NCBI RefSeq assembly: GCF_020216885.1
Contig: NZ_JAIWON010000089.1
Coordinates: forward strand, 1 to 12,776
Direction of reading: 5' to 3'
Source of the DNA: Zymomonas sp.
GTDB lineage: Bacteria > Pseudomonadota > Alphaproteobacteria > Sphingomonadales > Sphingomonadaceae
Length of the DNA: 12,776 nucleotides
Shown: piece by piece, positions 8,447 to 12,776 of the stretch
Layout: every line of letters starts with the position of its first letter
Position numbering within the stretch: the stretch's first letter is position 1
Notes under the pieces: model-generated
Seen by the model: only the letters and a program-made list of their open reading frames with translations
Told to the model about the DNA's origin: nothing
The model's database searches: none
Made by a program: the position numbers and the translations under genes

Positions 8447-9316
8447 TTAAAAGCCGTTTTCACCCAGTTTCAATAGGGTTTTTAAACGGCTAAGGATTGA
8501 ATCAGGTATCGGAAAAGCGAATTTGGTATAATCCTGTTCGCCTCGAATCTGTTTTTCGACCAATTCGTCATGCATATCGCCCATAAGGCCATTGATTGTA
8601 GCCAGATAGAAAGACATCTGGTGATTCCAATTGGCCGGATGGATAACCCGTAAGGTATCGTTAAAAGAAATGCGACGGCTGATAATTTTGCGAATATTAT
8701 GGAATTTATGACCTGTGACCTTGTCATCTTCCAAGGCGGTTTTGATCTTACGATTTTGATCCGCAAAATAATGCATCAAACTTGACACACTGGCAGCCCT
8801 GAAATCAGCGAGTTGCCAGCGCACAATAGTGTAAAAAGGCGGCATAAGAGCGGCATAAAGCAGCGCGCCCCACAATATCGTTTTGCCTTTTTGCCGGTTT
8901 TTGAAGGCATCTTGCATATGCCCCATTAGGCTGGTCACGAGATTGACAGACCATGGATAACGGTGCCGTTCATCCATATTGGCACAGGCAAAACGAATAT
9001 GTTTAAAACGAGCGCGGGCATATTTGAAAGCCAGTTTTTCTTCGCTATCATCCGTGCCGCCACGTTTGATAATCGTTAGAACTAGTCGTCTGAAATCCGG
9101 TATATTGACGCCTCTTTCGAGGAGTTGCCAGCAAAGGCGATAACATTCTTCGCTATCATTTTCTTTCAAGGCAGGTCGGTCACTGTCAGGGCAGATAGCT
9201 TCAAGATGAGGTTCGTCATCTAGCAGGACATTTTCGAACAATTGATCAAGTTCGGCATCTGTAAAACGCGGATAAGCCAGCGAGATATTCTTTTTCGGTG
9301 CTTTTTTATAACCCAT
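8447..9316 (-). CDS. Uncharacterised helical protein, possibly CHAD-like, with internal duplication
   Basis: I do not recognise this 289-residue protein with certainty. It lacks a signal peptide; a hydrophobic stretch near 147-165 (TILWGALLYAALMPPFYTI) could be a buried or membrane helix. Two halves resemble each other: RFKHIRF (103-109) with LVTSLMGHMQDAF (126-138), and KFHNIRK (204-210) with INGLMGDMHDELV (241-253). The second half (H206, R209, then SRR at 213-215, then LMGDMHD) resembles the pattern of CHAD domains, paired helical bundles with conserved His and Arg that bind polyphosphate-like anions. The first 95 residues are acidic and unlike CHAD. The start ATG has AGGG at 9322-9325, 5 bases upstream. 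It lies 16 bases after the flippase stop and is probably the last gene of the operon. CHAD membership is a hypothesis; the ORF itself is convincing. Confidence 0.8.
   Translation of the reverse strand: MGYKKAPKKNISLAYPRFTDAELDQLFENVLLDDEPHLEAICPDSDRPALKENDSEECYRLCWQLLERGVNIPDFRRLVLTIIKRGGTDDSEEKLAFKYARARFKHIRFACANMDERHRYPWSVNLVTSLMGHMQDAFKNRQKGKTILWGALLYAALMPPFYTIVRWQLADFRAASVSSLMHYFADQNRKIKTALEDDKVTGHKFHNIRKIISRRISFNDTLRVIHPANWNHQMSFYLATINGLMGDMHDELVEKQIRGEQDYTKFAFPIPDSILSRLKTLLKLGENGF
8449..8491 (-). terminator. Terminator-like hairpin within the end of the CHAD-like gene
   Basis: On the minus strand the perfect 8-bp arms AGCCGTTT (8484-8491) and AAACGGCT (8452-8459) pair across a 24-nt interior that can also pair CCC with GGG. 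TTTTAATC follows, so the short T tract includes the stop codon TAA. The stem lies inside the last fifteen codons. The plus strand lacks a T tract here, so I assign it to the minus-strand operon. The long interior and short T tract limit confidence. Confidence 0.45.
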
Positions 9317-9332
9317 CGATTCCCTGCTCTCT

Positions 9333-10667
9333 TTAAACTTCGCTGTTAGTAACAGTTTCGGATTCCAGAAGATGGCGACGTGTATAGCCTATAAGCGCCG
9401 GAATCATGGCTAAAATATTTAATAGGAAGATACCAAAAATATAGGATATCCCTGCCCCATGCAGGCCAAAAGCGTGGGTTAAACAAACAAGAGCGGTAAT
9501 ATAGGTTATGACCGATACAATCTGGGCAACAAGAACGGATTTGGCTTGTCCTGCCATATAGAGCAGCGATTCCAGAGGGAAACAGGCCATAGAGATCACC
9601 AAGGCGGGTGACATGATCGTCATCAATGTTGAGGCTTCGGCATATTTATGTCCGAACAGACTGATAAGAGGCTTGCCACCGATTAAGATAACCAACATGA
9701 CGCATAAGCCTATCGCCCCCGACAGAAGGCCAGTTCTTAAGGCCAGATGCCAAGGATGGCGGCTTTTGGGATCAAGGCGCATAATTTCAGGATAGAAACC
9801 TTTTTCCAGAAAACGGGCTGGTTTGACCGCAGAATCCAATAAGGTCGTGGCAATCTTGTATCGACCAGCCGCCGCCGCCCCCAACATACCACCGACAATC
9901 AGATTGCCAACCGGAGACCAGCAGGCATCAAGTGTTGTATTAAGATTGGTCAACCAGACGAAATTCCATACCCCCGGTAAAGAAGCAGGTGCCTCCCGAA
10001 GGCTGGGACGCAAAGCCGATTGCATGTCCCGTTCACGGAGTTCTTTTACCGTCATTATCCATAAAACGAGGTCTCCGGCGATATCCGCTAAATACCATGT
10101 CGCAACAAAGCTGACAAAACCGAGGCCAAATATCCAAGAAAGCAGCGCGCCAATACCCCGCAAAAAAGGGGTGATAATTTGTTGTTTGGCAAGAAGGTCA
10201 AAACGCCCAACCAAGCGCAAAACACCCGTTGGAGTCGCCGATGACATGGTTGGGATAAGCGTGCAGTATAAAAGTGCGATCGCTTTATATTGTTGCCCAA
10301 TCCCGACATAAGACGCAGCAAAGCATAATATCGTCATGCCAACGACCATACCGAAAACGCCTGAAGCCATGTCCAGTCCAACCGCAAAGCGGATAGCTTT
10401 GGCTACAATAGAGCGGTTGCCTTGTTCGTAAGGGCGGGCACCAAATTTTAAAATCATCTGCCAGCTTTGAAACTTGGTTAAGGCACCAACCCCCAAAGCA
10501 TAAGTGTGAATCAGCATCAACGTACCGAATTCTACCGCCGTCAGCATCCGCCCTGCCCCAATCAGCGCGCCTAGCCCAATTAAAGCGCCGATCAGTTTTG
10601 TTGATCCCAGATATCCTGCGTTTTTCAGAACAGTTCGAAAAACGCGGTCTTTCAACCATCCTGACAT
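9333..10667 (-). CDS. Polysaccharide flippase-like membrane protein (Wzx/MATE-like)
   Basis: A 444-residue inner-membrane protein with about a dozen hydrophobic segments (for example 24-40, 47-64, 96-122, 170-192, 312-332, 345-365, 380-400, 405-427). This is the topology of the polysaccharide transport (Wzx, MVF/MATE superfamily) proteins that flip lipid-linked glycans. Supporting marks are the N-terminal GAGRMLTAVEFGTL, GVLRLVGRFDLLAKQQ (148-163), LGAAAAGRYKIA (262-273) and LISLFGHKYAEA (334-345), all placed as in O-antigen or capsule flippases. No glycosyltransferase or polymerase is present in the window, so the cargo is unknown. No strong Shine-Dalgarno sequence precedes the ATG; an AAGG lies about 12 bases upstream. 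It is 85 bases from the upstream kinase gene and 16 bases from the CHAD-like gene. A lipid II flippase (MurJ) is less likely on motifs. Confidence 0.82.
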   Translation of the reverse strand: MSGWLKDRVFRTVLKNAGYLGSTKLIGALIGLGALIGAGRMLTAVEFGTLMLIHTYALGVGALTKFQSWQMILKFGARPYEQGNRSIVAKAIRFAVGLDMASGVFGMVVGMTILCFAASYVGIGQQYKAIALLYCTLIPTMSSATPTGVLRLVGRFDLLAKQQIITPFLRGIGALLSWIFGLGFVSFVATWYLADIAGDLVLWIMTVKELRERDMQSALRPSLREAPASLPGVWNFVWLTNLNTTLDACWSPVGNLIVGGMLGAAAAGRYKIATTLLDSAVKPARFLEKGFYPEIMRLDPKSRHPWHLALRTGLLSGAIGLCVMLVILIGGKPLISLFGHKYAEASTLMTIMSPALVISMACFPLESLLYMAGQAKSVLVAQIVSVITYITALVCLTHAFGLHGAGISYIFGIFLLNILAMIPALIGYTRRHLLESETVTNSEV

Positions 10668-10689
10668 AGGCGGTTCTTGCCTTTTCTTA

Positions 10690-10707
10690 CCTTAGTAAAA
10701 TCTAAGG
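10690..10707 (-). other. Small hairpin between kinase and flippase genes
   Basis: In the 85-base spacer CCTTAG, ATTTTA and CTAAGG form a perfect 6-bp stem with a 6-nt loop. No T tract follows on either strand, so it is unlikely to be a terminator. It lies 23 bases before the flippase ATG and could act as a processing site or affect translation. Minor. Confidence 0.25.
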
Positions 10708-10752
10708 CCAAAATTCGGGATGAAGTCTGGCCATATTGAATGGATTTTTGTG

Positions 10753-11517
10753 CTATTTCTGGTTTGAAGCGAGGTCAACCGTTAGATAGGGTTGCACCAA
10801 ACGCACAATATCATTCCAGACAGCTTTATAGGGGCGCGTGGCATCGATGACTTCCATATGGGCACCACCGAAAGTCAAATGCTGCATAATTTCCGATTTG
10901 ATACGAAGCGCCTCAATATCATGATCGGGTTTACGAGCATGGGCTGTTTCAGGATCGACATCTAGGCGCAAAACGAGATCAGGTCGGAATGACGCCATCC
11001 GTTGGTAAAGTGCAGCTTCTGACCGCACCAGCCAACCGACAAAACGATTGCCAGCCTTGGCTGCCGACAAACCCGGCCCGTCACATTGTCCAGCGATTTC
11101 AGCCTGTGGATAGCGGTCTGTGATAACCGTAATACCAGCCTTTAAAGCGCGTCTCATTTTGAGATAGGAACAAAAACGCCGCAAAGAGAAAAAATAGACA
11201 ACTAATGCCGTCATAACACCCGGAATTTTTTTACCCTTTGTCCGTGTGGTCGTTGCCCTTTGTTTGAGGAGATTTTCAATCCATGATCCAACTAAGGGAA
11301 TTTGTCCGATTTTTCGCCCTAAATCGCCCGAACCGAGGCCAAGATAGTAGCGTTTAACAGGCGTATATTTTTCTATGGCAGCGATAAGATCCGTCGTGAG
11401 ACTGGATTTTCCACTACCATCACAGCCGACAAGCGCGATCAGTTTACCCGCCTGATGAGCCTTTTGATATGGAGCCTTTTCAATCGGTAGCGTCTTGTTA
11501 TCCAATAATAATTCCAT
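10753..11517 (-). CDS. Thymidylate-kinase-like P-loop kinase, second tandem copy
   Basis: A 254-residue P-loop kinase of unknown substrate. The order of motifs recalls thymidylate kinase: Walker A GCDGSGKS (31-38) after the strand KLIALV, a Walker B-like strand with DRY in VITDRYPQ (131-138), and an Arg-rich lid-like RKPDH (195-199). It differs from a housekeeping Tmk in having about 95 residues between Walker A and DRY, a basic segment RRFCSYLKMRRALK (113-126), and a DGPGL motif (146-150). All of these are shared with the neighbouring copy. I chose the ATG at 11515-11517, 4 bases after the stop of the upstream copy; the frame is open to an ATG at 11586, but that start would overlap the upstream gene by 65 bases. 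Context with a flippase suggests a sugar, lipid or nucleotide substrate in envelope glycan synthesis, which is inference. Confidence 0.78.
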   Translation of the reverse strand: MELLLDNKTLPIEKAPYQKAHQAGKLIALVGCDGSGKSSLTTDLIAAIEKYTPVKRYYLGLGSGDLGRKIGQIPLVGSWIENLLKQRATTTRTKGKKIPGVMTALVVYFFSLRRFCSYLKMRRALKAGITVITDRYPQAEIAGQCDGPGLSAAKAGNRFVGWLVRSEAALYQRMASFRPDLVLRLDVDPETAHARKPDHDIEALRIKSEIMQHLTFGGAHMEVIDATRPYKAVWNDIVRLVQPYLTVDLASNQK

Positions 11518-11521
11518 GGGT

Positions 11522-12244
11522 TTACTTGGCGGTCGCTGGGTCATAACGCGCAATAACGTCGAGAATGGCGGCTTTGGCTTTGCCAATTACCTGATCCAAT
11601 GGTTCGCGGCTATCCAGATCGAGAATAGGCGCTCCATTAAAAGACAAGCGAGGGACATCCCTTACTTTTCTTTCCAAAGAGGCGGGTCGGTGATCGGGCT
11701 TGCGCTTTAATGCGGTTTCGAGATCGACATTGAGCCTGATAACGATATCCGGTTTATAAGAAGCCATCCAATTATATAAAGCTTGCTCTCGCCCCGTCAA
11801 AAAGCGAGCAATAAAGCCTTTCGGATTTCTGGCGACCAAGCCGGGCCCATCCATGGGTCCCGGTACCACTGATTGAGGGTAGCGATCGGTCAAAATCATA
11901 AAGCCCTTGCGATGGAGCCTTCGCATCCGCAAAAAACGAAACACCCGACGCATAGAAAGCGCAAAAATAACGATTGAAACCGTTGCCCCTGCGCCTTTTT
12001 CATCCCGTGCTTTGGAAGAGCGGGCAATAACTTGTTTATCAAGTTTTTTGCCAACAAAAGGCATACGGGCAATAGCCCGCCCCCAATTTCCGGTTTGTTT
12101 CCCGAGATGACAAAAAGCCGTTGGCTGCATTGTCTGCAACCATTCAAGCAATGCCTGACCAACAGTGGTCTTGCCACTTCCATCGGCACCGACAAGGGCG
12201 ATGAGGGGGGCTGATCTATTTCGGAAAGGCTCGGGTTGGGGCAT
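11522..12244 (-). CDS. Thymidylate-kinase-like P-loop kinase, first tandem copy
   Basis: A 240-residue paralogue of the next gene, first in the minus-strand run. Walker A is GADGSGKT (19-26), the DRY motif is LTDRYPQ (118-124), DGPGL is at 132-136 and the lid-like RKPDH at 181-185. Between Walker A and DRY it shares the basic helix RRVFRFLRMRRLHRKG (99-114) with its neighbour, and later WMASYKPDIVIRLNVDLETA (159-178), which matches RMASFRPDLVLRLDVDPETA in the other copy. All catalytic positions seem intact in both, so both may be active. AGG at 12254-12256 lies 9 bases before the ATG. A TATAAT promoter lies 54 bases upstream. Automatic pipelines would probably call it thymidylate kinase; the shared extra motifs argue for a separate family with an unknown substrate. 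Confidence 0.8.
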   Translation of the reverse strand: MPQPEPFRNRSAPLIALVGADGSGKTTVGQALLEWLQTMQPTAFCHLGKQTGNWGRAIARMPFVGKKLDKQVIARSSKARDEKGAGATVSIVIFALSMRRVFRFLRMRRLHRKGFMILTDRYPQSVVPGPMDGPGLVARNPKGFIARFLTGREQALYNWMASYKPDIVIRLNVDLETALKRKPDHRPASLERKVRDVPRLSFNGAPILDLDSREPLDQVIGKAKAAILDVIARYDPATAK

Positions 12245-12297
12245 TGCTGTAAACCTAGGGAGTAATGATCTTGCTTAAGTCCGTTACAAGATCGTTG

Positions 12298-12326
12298 ATT
12301 ATACTATCAAGTATTTTTGCTGCAAA
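12298..12326 (-). promoter_or_regulatory. Candidate promoter of the kinase-flippase operon
   Basis: On the minus strand a perfect -10 TATAAT (12298-12303) has TTTGCA (12321-12326, four matches to TTGACA) 17 bases upstream. The start site would fall near 12291, giving a leader of about 46 bases before the first kinase ATG. Spacing and position are good; there is no experimental support. Confidence 0.5.
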
Positions 12327-12331
12327 AATAC
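12311..12331. promoter_or_regulatory. 21-bp palindrome overlapping the operon promoter
   Basis: GTATTTTTGC (12311-12320) and its exact complement GCAAAAATAC (12322-12331) are separated by a single T. The element covers the -35 and part of the spacer of the minus-strand promoter, which is the usual place for a repressor operator. A hairpin in RNA is less likely because it lies upstream of the predicted start site on the minus strand. Confidence 0.45.
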
Positions 12332-12641
12332 AATCATTTTATGCAAAGCAAAGAGGCTATTTCTTCCGTTATTTCAGGAAGAAAAGAATAAGATGAGACA
12401 TTGCTTGCAATGATATCATCTTGATGATGAACCAAAGATGGAATTCATTTCCCATAATATCGTCAGTCATCACAAATAGAGTATTTTCAGATATCTTTTG
12501 AAAGCGCAGTGCACATCCTCCACAAAATACCAAATGAATAAAAAGACATCGCCATTATAAAACAACAAAATCAGCAAGATATGGGTTTTATAGGCTCTGG
12601 CGAATTTTATAGGTAAAAGTTGAAGAGGAGATACACAAAAA
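12332..12641. other. AT-rich non-coding stretch with palindromes
   Basis: No gene-like frame is visible in about 310 bases. It holds the inverted repeat TTTCTTCC/GGAAGAAA (12360-12384, 9-nt loop), the two short palindromes at 12399-12428, and a 19-base-spaced direct repeat TTTTATAGG (12586 and 12605). No T tract follows the inverted repeats, so I do not call terminators. Confidence 0.4.
12399..12428. repeat. Pair of TT-centred palindromes
   Basis: CATTGC-TT-GCAATG (12399-12412) and ATCATC-TT-GATGAT (12415-12428) are both perfect and have centres 16 bases apart. Between them TGATATCA (12411-12418) is also self-complementary. They could be protein-binding sites; the sequences of the two arms differ, so one regulator need not bind both. 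Confidence 0.3.
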
Positions 12642-12722
12642 ATGACAGACAGAAAAGGCTTTACCCGCAGAGCCTTGCTATTCGATTCCAGAAAAGGAAT
12701 AACACCCTATTTTTTGGTATAA
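12642..12722 (+). CDS. Possible 26-codon small ORF
   Basis: ATG at 12642-12644 is preceded by a strong Shine-Dalgarno sequence AGAGGAG (12624-12630) with an 11-nt spacer, longer than optimal. The product begins MTDRKGFTRRALLF and ends GITPYFLV before TAA; it is basic at the start with a pair of arginines. The TRRALL stretch recalls a twin-arginine signal start, but no hydrophobic core follows. It may be a small peptide, a leader, or the remnant of a larger gene. I do not recognise it. Confidence 0.25.
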   Translation: MTDRKGFTRRALLFDSRKGITPYFLV

Positions 12723-12742
12723 AAAATTAAAATTATTAACTT

Positions 12743-12763
12743 AAATATTATTTTATAATATTT
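12743..12763. repeat. Perfect AT-only inverted repeat
   Basis: Arm AAATATTAT (12743-12751), a TTT loop and the exact complement ATAATATTT (12755-12763) follow the small ORF by 20 bases. A stem without any G-C pair would be a weak terminator. A binding site for an AT-preferring protein is an alternative. Confidence 0.3.
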
Positions 12764-12776
12764 TGAGGCGTGTTAG

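Noticed and set aside
11518..11586. Upstream extension of the second kinase gene to an ATG at 11586.
   Set aside because: It would overlap the first kinase gene by 65 bases, and the added residues match nothing in the paralogue; the ATG at 11517 fits the 4-base gap.
12581..12616. An 11-codon frame starting ATGGGTTTTATAGG, possibly a leader peptide.
   Set aside because: It has no good ribosome binding site, and its frame arises from the TTTTATAGG direct repeat.
12642..12722. Twin-arginine signal peptide in the small ORF.
   Set aside because: TRRALLF looks like the start of a Tat motif, but the next residues (FDSRKGITPY) are polar and no hydrophobic core follows.
12245..12776. Replication origin or attachment site in the AT-rich right end.
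   Set aside because: I saw no DnaA-box cluster, no iterons, no tRNA gene and no integrase or transposase; palindromes alone do not support it.

Overview
The window looks like chromosomal DNA of an alphaproteobacterium, most likely a low-GC member of the Sphingomonadales close to Zymomonas mobilis. This is an inference from protein character, from the gene order lptD-surA-pdxA-rsmA, and from the moderate GC with AT-rich spacers. I could not run a database search. All reading frames of the main genes are intact except the first, which the window edge cuts.

Left part (1-2311): the 3' end of a class I (Fe-S) fumarase gene with a clear intrinsic terminator faces a convergent, translationally coupled pair on the minus strand, pepA (leucyl aminopeptidase) then holC (DNA polymerase III chi subunit).

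Middle (2312-8435): a 369-bp divergent spacer separates pepA from a plus-strand envelope and housekeeping run: lptD (LPS insertion into the outer membrane), surA (periplasmic chaperone that helps outer-membrane proteins, LptD among them, to fold), pdxA (pyridoxal phosphate synthesis) and rsmA/ksgA (16S rRNA dimethylation). This order is conserved in many proteobacteria. The spacer is richer than usual. It holds a consensus-like -10 inside a perfect palindrome, an orphan intrinsic terminator just after it, and a second terminator-like hairpin close to the lptD start.

Right part (8447-12244): four minus-strand genes converge on rsmA. In transcription order they are two tandem paralogous P-loop kinases that resemble thymidylate kinase but carry their own conserved motifs, a polytopic Wzx/MATE-like polysaccharide flippase, and an unrecognised helical protein with an internal duplication that resembles a CHAD (polyphosphate-binding type) domain. 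Close spacing, a TATAAT promoter with an overlapping palindrome before the first gene, and a terminator hairpin inside the last codons suggest one transcription unit. It is plausibly an envelope-glycan module of uncharacterised function, and it is the most novel part of the window.

Right end (12245-12776): AT-rich DNA with several perfect palindromes and one possible 26-codon ORF with a strong ribosome binding site. I see no tRNA, rRNA, insertion sequence or CRISPR array anywhere.
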